From Microbacteriaceae bacterium (GTDB lineage: Bacteria > Actinomycetota > Actinomycetes > Actinomycetales > Microbacteriaceae), in assembly GCA_027490915.1 (NCBI GenBank), contig JAIXXG010000019.1:1-52634 (forward strand): a stretch of DNA of 52,634 bases, written 5' to 3'. The translations under genes and the position numbers were made by a program. Positions 16,883 to 25,625 of the stretch are shown piece after piece; positions within the stretch are counted from its first letter, which is position 1, and the number at the start of each line of letters is the position of its first letter. The notes under the pieces were generated by a model. It did not search any database, had not been told where the DNA came from, and saw only the letters and a list, made by a program, of their open reading frames with translations.

Positions 16883-16894
16883 GGAAATGTTTCC
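16883..16894. promoter_or_regulatory. LacI-type operator candidate upstream of the ThuA operon
   Basis: GGAAATGTTTCC, preceded by CGT like the site at 15809, lies about 130 bp before the ThuA-like gene. A possible -10 (TAGCCT, 16935-16940) lies downstream, so the site would be near -60 relative to the start of transcription; no good -35 is visible. Confidence 0.45.
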
Positions 16895-17027
16895 GGCTGG
16901 CTTGTGCGCATCACGAAAGACCCCGGCCTCTCCGTAGCCTGGGACCCGGCCGTCGCCGTTCGGTGGCCGCTCACTGAAGAGCCGGGAAGGACACGTGGTT
17001 GCGCATGCTCGCACCGGGGCTGCTCCG

Positions 17028-17717
17028 ATGAAGACGGCACTCGTCGTTCGTGGTGGCTGGGACGGTCACCAGCCTGTCGAAGCGACCGAGCGCTTCATCC
17101 CTCACCTCGAGCGCAACGGATACGTCGTCCGTGTCGAGGAGGCGACGGATGTCTACGCCGATGCCGACTACATGGCGACCGTCGATCTCGTCATGCAGGC
17201 GAACACCATGAACACGATCGACCCCGAGCATCTGGCCGGGCTGATCGCCGCGGTGCAGAACGGCACGGGCATGGGGGGATGGCACGGGGGGATCGCCGAC
17301 TCCTATCGAAACAGCGCTGACTACCTGCACATGATCGGCGGTCAGTTCGCGCACCACGCGGCTGTCGAACCGGAGCGACGGACGGGGGAGCAGTCGGACA
17401 ACTACCTCGACTACACCATCCAGATCTCTCCCGATCGACGTGATCATCCCATCGTCGCCGGGCTCGACGACTTTTCGCTCACGACCGAGCAGTACTGGGT
17501 ACTGAGCGACTCGTACAACGATGTCCTCGCCTCCACGACCGTCGCGGCGCGCTCCTTCGACGCGTGGAACCGCCCGGTCGTGAGCCCGTCCGTCTGGACG
17601 CGCGAGTGGGGAAAGGGCCGCATCTTCGTCTGCACCGCGGGGCACCGTGTCGAGGTTCTCGACCATCCGAGCGTGCGCACCATCATCGAGAGGGGATTGC
17701 TGTGGGCAAGCCGTTGA
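17028..17717 (+). CDS. ThuA-like (class I glutamine-amidotransferase fold) sugar-metabolism protein
   Basis: 229 residues. It begins MKTALVVRGGWDGHQPVEATERFIPHLERNGY and contains GGWHGGIADSYRNSADYLHMIGGQFAHH, typical of ThuA/trehalose-utilisation proteins. HPIVAGLDDFSLTTEQYWVLSD and GKGRIFVCTAGHR are the matching later blocks. ThuA proteins act with Gfo/Idh/MocA oxidoreductases on disaccharides or 3-keto sugars, in line with the next gene. I chose the ATG at 17028 because it starts at the conserved core; an in-frame GTG at 16995 has GGAAGGA just upstream and is a real alternative. Confidence 0.85.
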   Translation: MKTALVVRGGWDGHQPVEATERFIPHLERNGYVVRVEEATDVYADADYMATVDLVMQANTMNTIDPEHLAGLIAAVQNGTGMGGWHGGIADSYRNSADYLHMIGGQFAHHAAVEPERRTGEQSDNYLDYTIQISPDRRDHPIVAGLDDFSLTTEQYWVLSDSYNDVLASTTVAARSFDAWNRPVVSPSVWTREWGKGRIFVCTAGHRVEVLDHPSVRTIIERGLLWASR

Positions 17718-18808
17718 GAGTCGGAATCGTCGGGGTGGGAACCATCTCGGGCCAGTACCTTGCCATGCTCGACGCACTCGACGAACTGCACCTCGTCGCT
17801 GTGACCGACCTCGATAGCGCTCGTGCCGAGCAGGTCGCGTCCGAACGTCCCGGAGTCGTCGCCGTGGCGCCGGAGGACCTGGCCGGGCACCCCGATGTCG
17901 ACGTCGTGCTGAACCTCACCACGCCGGCCCAGCACCTCGACGTGGCGCTGGCCGCGATCCACGCCGGCCGTGGGGTGTACGGCGAGAAGCCGCTGGCGAC
18001 GACGGTCGAGGACGGCCGTCGGCTGCTGGCCGCTGCAGCCGAAGCCGGCACTGTGGTCGGGTGCGCGCCCGACACCGTACTCGGCACCGGCATCCAAACA
18101 GCACGCCGAGCCATCGATGACGGCATGATCGGCATGCCGATCGCCGCAACGGCGACGATGGTCACTCCCGGTCACGAGCTCTGGCACCCCGCACCCGATT
18201 TCTACTACCAGCCGGGAGGGGGCCCGCTCTTCGACATGGGGCCCTACTACCTCTCCGCGCTCGTCACGCTCCTCGGCCCGGTTGCTCGGGTGTCGGGCAT
18301 GGCGAGCCGGCGCCGGCCCACGAGGACCATCGCCACGGGCCCGCGTGCGGGGGTGGTCGTTCCGGTCGATGTCGACACGCACGTCACCGCACTGCTGGAG
18401 CACGAGAGCGGCGTGGTGACGACCCTCGTCGTCACGTTCGACGCGGTGGCGACGCGGTCGGCGAACATCGAGGTCCACGGCGAGCGGGGAACGCTCGCCG
18501 TTCCGGATCCCAACCTGTTCGCCGGCCCTGTCGAGCTGCGCGAGCTCGGATCGGCCGACTGGGTCACGCTGGAGCCGAGCGCTGGGTACCGTGACGCGGG
18601 CCGCGGTGTCGGCCTCGTCGACCTGGCGCGGACGGCCCCCGGGGACGAGCCTCGAGCGGGCGGGAAGCTCGCGTTCCATGTGCTCGAGGTCATGGAGTCG
18701 GTTCTGCGCTCCGCCGCCTCGGGCACGTCGGTCGCGATCTCGAGCACGGTCGACCGACCTGCCCCGGTGCCCCTCCAGGACCTCCCCCGACGAAAGGACC
18801 TCGCATGA
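17702..18808 (+). CDS. Gfo/Idh/MocA-family oxidoreductase
   Basis: 368 residues. The dinucleotide-binding motif is VGIVGVGTISGQYLAML and the catalytic-lysine motif is GVYGEKPLATTVEDGR. The C-terminal alpha/beta domain has PDFYYQPGGGPLFDMGPYYLSALVTLLGPV with the expected D-x-G-x-H/Y-type arrangement. It should oxidise or reduce a sugar or inositol carbon with NAD(P). The GTG start overlaps the ThuA stop by 16 nt and follows AGAGGGG, indicating translational coupling; the stop overlaps the next start by 4 nt. ThuA plus Gfo/Idh/MocA is a recurrent pairing in disaccharide 3-oxidation pathways. Confidence 0.92.
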   Translation: MGKPLRVGIVGVGTISGQYLAMLDALDELHLVAVTDLDSARAEQVASERPGVVAVAPEDLAGHPDVDVVLNLTTPAQHLDVALAAIHAGRGVYGEKPLATTVEDGRRLLAAAAEAGTVVGCAPDTVLGTGIQTARRAIDDGMIGMPIAATATMVTPGHELWHPAPDFYYQPGGGPLFDMGPYYLSALVTLLGPVARVSGMASRRRPTRTIATGPRAGVVVPVDVDTHVTALLEHESGVVTTLVVTFDAVATRSANIEVHGERGTLAVPDPNLFAGPVELRELGSADWVTLEPSAGYRDAGRGVGLVDLARTAPGDEPRAGGKLAFHVLEVMESVLRSAASGTSVAISSTVDRPAPVPLQDLPRRKDLA

Positions 18809-20439
18809 CCGGGCAGCCCAACACCTCGTCGACGCCGGCGGCTTCGGCCCCGCCCCGAACCGCGTACCTCGTCGCGTCGGGAGATCTGCGGGAGTCCGCC
18901 AACATCGCCGGATGGCCGGCGCAGGTGGAGCTCGAGAGCTCACTCTCGCGCTGTCTCGGTGAACTCGGGTGGACGCTGGTGCGTGCCCACCAGGTCGACG
19001 AGCAGCGTGGGCACGGATTCATCGCCAGTCAGCGCGAAGGGTTCGATGTCTTCGCGACCATCCCGCCCGAGGCGCCCCTGGTCGTCGCCGAAGCGATCTG
19101 GCAGTACTCCCACCACGTCCTCGGGGGCTTGCGGTCTCATCGGGGTTCGATCCTGACGGTCGCCAACTTCTCGGGTCAGTGGCCGGGACTCGTCGGCCTC
19201 ATGGGTCTCAACGCCGGTTTGACGAAGATGGGCGTTGCCTACTCGACGACCTGGTCGGTCGACTTCACCGACGAGTGGTTCCTCGGGTGCCTGCGCGAGT
19301 GGGTCGAGACGGGAACCGTCACGCACGACACCGGCCACGCGCGACCTCTCGACAGGCTGCCGAATCGACCGGAGGTGGAGCTCGGTCGCGCACTCGCCGT
19401 CGACCTGCAGCGGCGCAAGGCGATCATCGGGGTCTTCGATGAGGGCTGCATGGGAATGTACAACGCGATCATCGACGATGAGATCCTCAACCCGACGGGC
19501 ATCTACAAGGAGCGACTCTCGCAGTCGGCGCTCTACGCGGAGATGCTCACGGTCTCGGAGGACGAGACCGATGCCGCGATGTCGTGGCTGGTCGATGCCG
19601 GCATGACGTTCCGCTTCGGTTCGGACGAGGCGACCGAGTTGACGCCGCGACAGGTGCGTCTGCAACTCGCGATGTACATCGCGGCCGCGCGGCTCGCAGA
19701 CGACTTCGGTCTCGATGCTGTGGGCATCCAGTACCAGCAGGGCCTGAAGGATCTTGTTCCGGCGTCTGACCTGGCCGAGGGCCTGCTCAATTCGACCGAG
19801 CGTCCTCCCGTCCGCTCTCGAGACGGTCGCAGGATCGTCTTCGACGGAAGGCCGCTCCCGCACTTCAACGAGGCCGACGAGGGCGTGGCGGTCGACGCGG
19901 TCGTCACCGATCGGGTCTGGCGGGCGCTCGGTCTCGAGCCCGACAACACCCTCCACGACGTGCGGTGGGGGGAGGAGTTCGACGGCGCGTTCGTCTGGGT
20001 GTACGAGATCTCGGGGTCCGTTCCGGGGTCGCACCTCGGCGGCTGGCAGAACGCCGAGGGCTGGCGTCAGAATCCGGTCTACTTCCCCGCGGGAGGATCG
20101 ACGGTCAACGGCGTCTCCCGCCCCGGCCCTGTCGTGCTCTCGCGCGTCTTCGTCGCGGAGGGCGCGTTGCATGTCGACCTCTTCCGCGGCACGGTCGTCG
20201 AGCTGCCGGCAGCCGAGACGCAGAGGCGCAAGGAGGCCACGAACCCCGAGTGGCCGATCGCGCATGTCGTTCTGTCAGGCGTGACGCGCGACCAGTTCAT
20301 GGCCCGGCATCGTGCGAATCATGTGCAGCTCGTCTACGCGCCCGATGAGGCCACCGCAGACCGGGCGCTCTGGGCGAAGGCGGCCATGTTCGACGCCATG
20401 GGTGTTCGCGTGCACCTCATCGGCGACATCAGCGACTAG
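18805..20439 (+). CDS. L-fucose isomerase-like protein
   Basis: 544 residues, close to but shorter than E. coli FucI (about 590). The N-terminal part carries IPPEAPLVVAEAIWQYSHHVLGGLRSHRGSILTVANFSGQWPGLVGLMGLNAGLTKMG, and KAIIGVFDEGCMGMYNAIIDDEIL follows. The C-terminal domain has GVTRDQFMARHRANHVQLVYA, a stretch I associate with fucose-isomerase-like proteins. FucI/AraA-fold enzymes interconvert aldose and ketose with a divalent metal. The exact sugar is unclear, and weak overlap with textbook FucI metal motifs makes a divergent member likely. Starts with a 4-nt overlap on the preceding gene; ends tail-to-tail, overlapping the GH36 gene. Confidence 0.75.
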   Translation: MTGQPNTSSTPAASAPPRTAYLVASGDLRESANIAGWPAQVELESSLSRCLGELGWTLVRAHQVDEQRGHGFIASQREGFDVFATIPPEAPLVVAEAIWQYSHHVLGGLRSHRGSILTVANFSGQWPGLVGLMGLNAGLTKMGVAYSTTWSVDFTDEWFLGCLREWVETGTVTHDTGHARPLDRLPNRPEVELGRALAVDLQRRKAIIGVFDEGCMGMYNAIIDDEILNPTGIYKERLSQSALYAEMLTVSEDETDAAMSWLVDAGMTFRFGSDEATELTPRQVRLQLAMYIAAARLADDFGLDAVGIQYQQGLKDLVPASDLAEGLLNSTERPPVRSRDGRRIVFDGRPLPHFNEADEGVAVDAVVTDRVWRALGLEPDNTLHDVRWGEEFDGAFVWVYEISGSVPGSHLGGWQNAEGWRQNPVYFPAGGSTVNGVSRPGPVVLSRVFVAEGALHVDLFRGTVVELPAAETQRRKEATNPEWPIAHVVLSGVTRDQFMARHRANHVQLVYAPDEATADRALWAKAAMFDAMGVRVHLIGDISD

Positions 20440-22565
20440 GCGGGCTCGTCGGCAGTGAGCTCCACGGCCATCCCGGAGCGCGGGGGGAGAATCGGGGGGC
20501 GCAGGCCGACGACGGCGAGCTCGTGGCCGGTGATCCGCGTCTGTTCGCGTGCCCACAGCAGCGGCGTGCGGCCCGTGCCGTCGACCGGGGTCTCCCCGAG
20601 GGGGACGACGCGGTAGACGAGCCGGGGGTCGAGGCCCGGAAGCCGAACGCGACCGGGGGGTGCTGTGGGCCCGGATGCGGTCTGAATGATGGTGAAGACG
20701 GCCCGGCGCCGGTCGGGTGCCACCACGCCGCGCACATCGAGGCCGGGATCGGTGTCGTCGACGTCGACGCGCCGACCGGTCGCGAGCAGCGTGCGGGTGT
20801 CCTTGGCGATCCGGATCCAGCGCTCCAGAGCGCGAAGCTCTTCGTCCGTCAACGCCCCGAGATCGAGCTCGAGCCCGAAGTGCCCGAGCAGAGCGACCAT
20901 CGAGCTCAGGGCGACGGCGGCGGGGCCACCAGCAGTGCGTGCGAGGGACACATGCGCCCCGATCATCTCCGGCGGCACGACCAGGCCGGTGTATCGCTGG
21001 ATGGAGAGCCGTTCCACCGGATCGAGCTCGTCGCTCGCCCAGATGCGGTCCACCCGGGAGAGCATCTCCAGGTCGACTCTCGCACCGCCTGAAGCCGATG
21101 CTTCGATCTCGAGGTCAGGGTGTGCCGCTCGCACCTCATCGATCAGCTCGTAGACCGCCACCGTCTGGGCGCGAGCGATCGACGAGCCCCCCGGTCCGTC
21201 AGCGGCATCGACCAGGTCTCGATTGTGGTCCCACTTGAGAGCGGCGACCGGGTACTCCGAGAGGATCGCCTCGATGCGGCCGAGCACATACGCTCTGGCG
21301 TCGGCGCGGGTGAGATCCAGAACCTGCTGCCCTCGGGAGGGGGGCGGCAGCTGGACGCGACCCCGCACCATCCAGTCGGGGTGTCTGCGCGCCAGGTCGC
21401 TGTCTAGATTGACCATCTCGGGCTCGATCCAGAGGCCGAACTCCATGCCCGCGCGAGTGACTCGATCCACGAGCGGATGCAGTCCCTCCGGCCAGATCGT
21501 CGCATCGACCTCCCAATCACCGAGGCCGGTGCGATCGTGTCGCCGCCCGCGGAACCAGCCATCGTCGAGGACGAATCGTTCGACCCCCAGGTCGGCCGCT
21601 CGGTCGATGAGTCGCCACAGTCGCTCGCGATCGACATCGAAGCCCAGGGCCTCCCAGGTGTTGAGAGTCAGTGGGCGCGGTCGCGCAGGATGCTCGGGCC
21701 GGCTGCGCCACTCTGCATGGAAGCGCTCCGAGAGGTGCGACAGCCCGTCTCCCCACGACCCGATGGCCCAGGGCGACCGATACTCGTCGCCGGGGCTGAG
21801 CACGACCTCGCCGGGATCGAGCAGCTCTCCGGCGGTGATGATGCTCCAGCCGTCCATCCCCCGCTCCGCGGCGAGCCGGTGATTGCCGCTCCAGGCGAGA
21901 TGCACGCCGTGAACGCGACCACGCTCGAACCCGAAGCCGACGCGTCCTGCGGCGAGCAGCAGTGTGGAATCCGAGCCGGGTCGCCCGCGTCTGCTCTCTC
22001 TCACATGGGCGCCGATCGCGAAGGGGAGTCGCTGGGGGGCTCGCTCGCGACCCCATCGCCCTGCCGTATCCAGAATCTCGTGGGCGTCGTCGGGAACGGG
22101 GAAGGTGAGGTGCGCCGAGTGCACGGTGTACGCCGACGTGCCGTCATTGCGGACGCTGAATCGCTGCCACAGCAGACCAGCCGATCCCAGGCGGAGCTCG
22201 TGAACGGCGGAGAGCCCGCGTTCGTCGTCGGCGAGCGCGATGCGGGCGCTGTGGTGGGCGTCGTCGACGTCCACCGTGACGACGGACCACAGCGTGCTGA
22301 TGTCGCGCGAGTCACGATGGCCCGCCCAGCCCGGCGCGCCGTGCCACCCCGCAGCGGCCGTCGGGATCAGAGACGGCCGAACGGGCGTGTCGAGCCCGCC
22401 GGTCGCCCGCTGCGGCACTGCGGCCTGGGCCAGGTCATCGAGGGTGGGGCTGTCGTGCGCGAGCTCTTCTCCCCAGTGAACGATGACAGGGCCCTCTGCC
22501 GGGCGGAGATCGACGACAACGCTCGTCTCCGAGCGGTAGAGGTGGATGAGCGGTTCGCGGCTCAC
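20436..22565 (-). CDS. Alpha-galactosidase, GH36 family
   Basis: 709 residues. An N-terminal beta-sandwich leads to the barrel with LTLNTWEALGFDVD, VERFVLDDGWFRGRRHDRTGLGDWEVD, GLWIEPEMVNLDSDLARRHPDWM, the nucleophile motif ALKWDHNRD (Asp446) and the acid/base motif ASGGARVDLEML (Asp498), then WASDELDPVERLSIQRY. GH36 retaining enzymes remove alpha-galactose from melibiose/raffinose-type glycosides. No signal peptide, so cytoplasmic. The GTG at 22565 overlaps the SMR stop by 4 nt, making this the last gene of the 13-gene operon. Its own stop shares CTAG with the stop of the convergent isomerase-like gene. Confidence 0.93.
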   Translation of the reverse strand: MSREPLIHLYRSETSVVVDLRPAEGPVIVHWGEELAHDSPTLDDLAQAAVPQRATGGLDTPVRPSLIPTAAAGWHGAPGWAGHRDSRDISTLWSVVTVDVDDAHHSARIALADDERGLSAVHELRLGSAGLLWQRFSVRNDGTSAYTVHSAHLTFPVPDDAHEILDTAGRWGRERAPQRLPFAIGAHVRESRRGRPGSDSTLLLAAGRVGFGFERGRVHGVHLAWSGNHRLAAERGMDGWSIITAGELLDPGEVVLSPGDEYRSPWAIGSWGDGLSHLSERFHAEWRSRPEHPARPRPLTLNTWEALGFDVDRERLWRLIDRAADLGVERFVLDDGWFRGRRHDRTGLGDWEVDATIWPEGLHPLVDRVTRAGMEFGLWIEPEMVNLDSDLARRHPDWMVRGRVQLPPPSRGQQVLDLTRADARAYVLGRIEAILSEYPVAALKWDHNRDLVDAADGPGGSSIARAQTVAVYELIDEVRAAHPDLEIEASASGGARVDLEMLSRVDRIWASDELDPVERLSIQRYTGLVVPPEMIGAHVSLARTAGGPAAVALSSMVALLGHFGLELDLGALTDEELRALERWIRIAKDTRTLLATGRRVDVDDTDPGLDVRGVVAPDRRRAVFTIIQTASGPTAPPGRVRLPGLDPRLVYRVVPLGETPVDGTGRTPLLWAREQTRITGHELAVVGLRPPILPPRSGMAVELTADEPA

Positions 22566-22888
22566 CCCGACACCTGGCTTCCGATCTCGATCAGGACGAC
22601 GCCGCCGACAATGGCGGCCACCCCCAGCGCCATCACCCAGGTAAACGGCTCCTTGAACAGCAGGCGGCCGGCGATCGCAGTGAGCACGACGCCGCAGGCC
22701 GTCCAGATGCCGTAGGCGACGCCGATCGGAATCCCCGCGGAGAGCGACAGCGAGAGGAAGCTGAAGGCGGTGATGTAGCCCAGCACGGTAGGTATGAGCC
22801 AGATCCACTTCTTGGTCGAGGCCATCCGCAGCGAGAGCGTCGCCCCCACCTCCGCTCCGATGGCGATCCCCAGGAAGAGCCAGCTCAC
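22562..22888 (-). CDS. SMR-family transporter subunit B
   Basis: 108 residues with four TM helices, the standard SMR size. The essential membrane Glu is present at residue 13 (FLGIAIGAEVGATLSLR), aligned with Glu14 of EmrE, and AGIPIGVAYGIWTACGVVLTAIAGRLLFKE is the TM3-TM4 signature. The GTG overlaps the stop of the paired SMR gene by 4 nt. Two adjacent SMR genes usually form obligate heterodimers (EbrAB/YkkCD type). Its place inside a glycoside operon suggests export of a product, aglycone or sugar derivative rather than general drug efflux, but that is inference. Confidence 0.9.
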   Translation of the reverse strand: MSWLFLGIAIGAEVGATLSLRMASTKKWIWLIPTVLGYITAFSFLSLSLSAGIPIGVAYGIWTACGVVLTAIAGRLLFKEPFTWVMALGVAAIVGGVVLIEIGSQVSG

Positions 22889-23286
22889 CGCGAGACCTCG
22901 ATGGACGGTTCCGCAACGGCCTGGTGCCCCGCTCGAGCCTTCTGGAGGCCGATCTCGACCGCCAGCACCCCCACGACGACGAGGGCGATGCCGCCGAGCA
23001 TCAGCGGCGTCAGCGGGTCGCCGAAGAGCAGGTGCGCGAGCACGGCCGTCGCCATGACTCCGCACGCACCCCAGATCCCGTACGCGACCCCGACCGGCAT
23101 CCCTGCGGCGAGCACGAGCCCCAGCAGGCCGAGAGACGAGGCGTAGCCGATCACGACGACGATGAAGAACAGCGGTTCGTCCTGGGCGGCGCTGAGCGAC
23201 AGCGACGCGCAGACCTCCACGGTGATCGCGATCGCGAGCAGAAGGCCCGCCCGCCACCGTCGCGGGGGAGGCTCCGCGTCGCTCAT
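22885..23286 (-). CDS. SMR-family transporter subunit A (extended N-terminus)
   Basis: 133 residues: an about 12-residue polar, basic N-terminal extension (MSDAEPPPRRWRAG), then four TM helices with the conserved Glu at residue 24 (LLLAIAITVEVCASLSL) and AGMPVGVAYGIWGACGVMATAVLAHLLFGD. The C-terminal tail ends VAEPSIEVSR. The paired copy downstream lacks both extensions, and the cytoplasmic charge difference fits two subunits of opposite topology. Start and stop both overlap neighbouring genes by 4 nt, so it is embedded in the operon. Confidence 0.9.
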   Translation of the reverse strand: MSDAEPPPRRWRAGLLLAIAITVEVCASLSLSAAQDEPLFFIVVVIGYASSLGLLGLVLAAGMPVGVAYGIWGACGVMATAVLAHLLFGDPLTPLMLGGIALVVVGVLAVEIGLQKARAGHQAVAEPSIEVSR

Positions 23287-25625
23287 CGCGTCCCTTCCTC
23301 TCGCTGCGCGTGAACGATGACCTCGTGCGGATCGCGGGGCGGAGTGATCTCGCAGCTCACCACCATCCCGTTCCTGTACGACACCTCGACGGTCGTCCTC
23401 CGCGATGCGTGCAGCAGGAAGTCGACGTCCAGATCGTCCGGCCAGGCCGGCAGGATGTGGAGCACACCGTCGACCTCCTGCAGAAGCATCTCCTGCACCC
23501 CGATCATGCCGCTTCCTCCCCAGTTGTGATCGGGCGTCCAGTCGTGACCGGGGCCCCAGAAGGCCGGGAATCGCAGCGGGCCGTCGCCGAGCTTGAGGCG
23601 GGCGATGCGCAGCGCTTCCTCGGCGAGGCCGAGGCGCGCCGCGAAGATGCCGTCCTGGTGCCAGGAGATGTGGTCGCGCTGGCCGTCGATGTCGGGCGGC
23701 GCGAAGTAGGTTGCGCGCGCGATGTCCAGTTCAGGCCGTCCGACGCCGTATTCGGGGTACGGGAACACCCCGTAAAGCTGCGGCAGCTCGACATTCATCA
23801 CGTCGGACCAGCCCGCAGCCGGCGCCAGAACCTCGACCCCCTCGACAACCCGTCGCGTCGTGGGCGGAACCGTGTCGAGCACCGACTGGTAGTACGCGAC
23901 GGCCTCGTCATCGAGGAGAGCCCGGGCGTCAGTCAGGAGGGCGCGGAGGACGTGCTTCAGCCCGAGCACGGCGTCGGTCGGGTTGATCGCGTCCTTGTAC
24001 GTCTCGAGTGCTGTCGATGGAGAGATCACCAGCGTGCCGTCGAGGGCGAGGTCCCGGCCCGTGACTGAACGATGGCGCATGCGGTAGTGCTCGTCGAAGA
24101 ACCGGACACTGGCGTCGATGAAGGGCAGGTAGGGGCGGATGTCGAGGCCCGTCGCGCGGTGCGATTCGAGGATGAGGTAGCTCATCTCCAACTGGGTCGA
24201 GTAGTGGTAGCGCACCCACGGCCGAGCCAGTTCGGTCGGATCCAGGAACGCGTGCCGCGGGTAGAAGTCGCCCGGGGGGTGATCGCGCGGAGAGTCCCAC
24301 CCCCACTCGTAGCTGATCGGAAGCCCGCCGTCGTCCAGCTGCTCCGCGAATGCCGCCCCGCCATGACCCCAGAGGTGCTCTGTCCGGATGAGGGTGTTGC
24401 CGAGCGCGCGTCGATAGAACTCGAACTGAGGAACGGCGAGGTCGACATCGCCGTTCTTGAGCATGGGCCAATGCACGAGCCGCTGGTTCTGACCGGTGAT
24501 GCTCCCACCGCCCCAGATGCGGAAGTCGGGCGTTGTGACGCCATACTCGTGCCCGGGCACGCTCGAGCGGGCATCCATCGTGAAGAGGCCGCCATTGAAC
24601 TTGGTGGGGAAGTCGCCGTGCGCGTTGCAGCCCAGGAGGTAGCGGAAGAGCGCGAAGTTCCGACCGATCTGCCAGTCAGGGTCCTCCGGCTGAGGGGCAC
24701 CCGGACGGATCTCGACCGCGCTGCGATTCCAGAACTCCGCCCAGAACGCCCGCGCTCTCGCGGAGGCCTCGTCGTGGCGACCGTGACTCGCGACGGAGCG
24801 TTCACGGCACTGCTCGATGAAGGCGTCGGCGTCGACGGACCGGTCGTCGTGGAGGGAGAGCGACAGTGCATGTGCGGTTGCGGGGGGCGCGTCGAGATTC
24901 CACGCGCGGAAGGGGACATCGGCGTAGGAACCGTCCGTCACGGCGCCGGCCCGGAAGCCCGGACCGCCGAGGGCTCCCCCGAAAACCCGGTCGCGCTGCG
25001 GATCCCAGAGCTCGGCCAGGTGCTCGTCCAGCCCTTGCAGCCGTGCCGACTGGGCGAACGAGGTCTCTGGCCGATTGTGGTGGAAGAACAGCACGGCGTC
25101 ATCGACGACGGCGAACTGATCGGCGCGCGTGATGATGTCCTCCGGCTGGCCCAGAACGCTGAAGCACGATCGCCGCTGCTCGTCGGGAACGATGCGGTCT
25201 TCTGCGCGCCACGACTCGAGCGCGGCGGTCGCTCGCACCGGCTGTGAGGCATCGACGTCCACGTACACGACGGGTGACTCGACATCGCACCAGATCGCCA
25301 CGTGCGCGGTCGTGCCGTCGGAGGCGGTGCCGGAGATCATGATGCGCCCGGCATGGAGATCGAGGCGCTGGACGAAGTCGCGGCCCTCTTCTCCGAACGG
25401 GTTCGGGTCGAGCGTCAGCCGCACGCGCGCGAGCTTGAGCATGAGGTTGTTCTCGTCGAAGCTGCCGCTGCGGTCGACCGCGAACCGGATCGCCCCCTCC
25501 TCGACCCAGACCACGGCGCCGACGGAGTGGCCGCCGCAGGGCATCGCGCCCCCGGAGTCCTCCGACGGTGATCGCCAGGTGACGTCGTAGTCGCCTCTCT
25601 GCACCGCGCCCGATCGTTGGCTCAC
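23283..25625 (-). CDS. GH95-like / DUF5703-type glycoside hydrolase, cytoplasmic
   Basis: 780 residues. An N-terminal beta-sandwich (DYDVTWRSPSEDSGGAMPCGGHSVGAVVWVEEGAIRFAVDR) precedes an (alpha/alpha)6 toroid: NFALFRYLLGCNAHGDFPTKFNGGLFTMD, WPMLKNGDVDLAVPQFEFYRRAL, TLVISPSTALETYKDAINPTDAVLGLKHVL, and HNWGGSGMIGVQEMLLQEVDGVLHILPAWPDDLDVDFLLHASR. These blocks fit DUF5703 proteins related to GH95 alpha-fucosidase/galactosidase enzymes. No signal peptide is visible, unlike many secreted members. The GTG at 25625 overlaps the preceding stop by 4 nt. The linkage cleaved is not predictable; an alpha-L-fucoside would fit the fucose-type genes nearby. Confidence 0.82.
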   Translation of the reverse strand: MSQRSGAVQRGDYDVTWRSPSEDSGGAMPCGGHSVGAVVWVEEGAIRFAVDRSGSFDENNLMLKLARVRLTLDPNPFGEEGRDFVQRLDLHAGRIMISGTASDGTTAHVAIWCDVESPVVYVDVDASQPVRATAALESWRAEDRIVPDEQRRSCFSVLGQPEDIITRADQFAVVDDAVLFFHHNRPETSFAQSARLQGLDEHLAELWDPQRDRVFGGALGGPGFRAGAVTDGSYADVPFRAWNLDAPPATAHALSLSLHDDRSVDADAFIEQCRERSVASHGRHDEASARARAFWAEFWNRSAVEIRPGAPQPEDPDWQIGRNFALFRYLLGCNAHGDFPTKFNGGLFTMDARSSVPGHEYGVTTPDFRIWGGGSITGQNQRLVHWPMLKNGDVDLAVPQFEFYRRALGNTLIRTEHLWGHGGAAFAEQLDDGGLPISYEWGWDSPRDHPPGDFYPRHAFLDPTELARPWVRYHYSTQLEMSYLILESHRATGLDIRPYLPFIDASVRFFDEHYRMRHRSVTGRDLALDGTLVISPSTALETYKDAINPTDAVLGLKHVLRALLTDARALLDDEAVAYYQSVLDTVPPTTRRVVEGVEVLAPAAGWSDVMNVELPQLYGVFPYPEYGVGRPELDIARATYFAPPDIDGQRDHISWHQDGIFAARLGLAEEALRIARLKLGDGPLRFPAFWGPGHDWTPDHNWGGSGMIGVQEMLLQEVDGVLHILPAWPDDLDVDFLLHASRRTTVEVSYRNGMVVSCEITPPRDPHEVIVHAQREEGTR

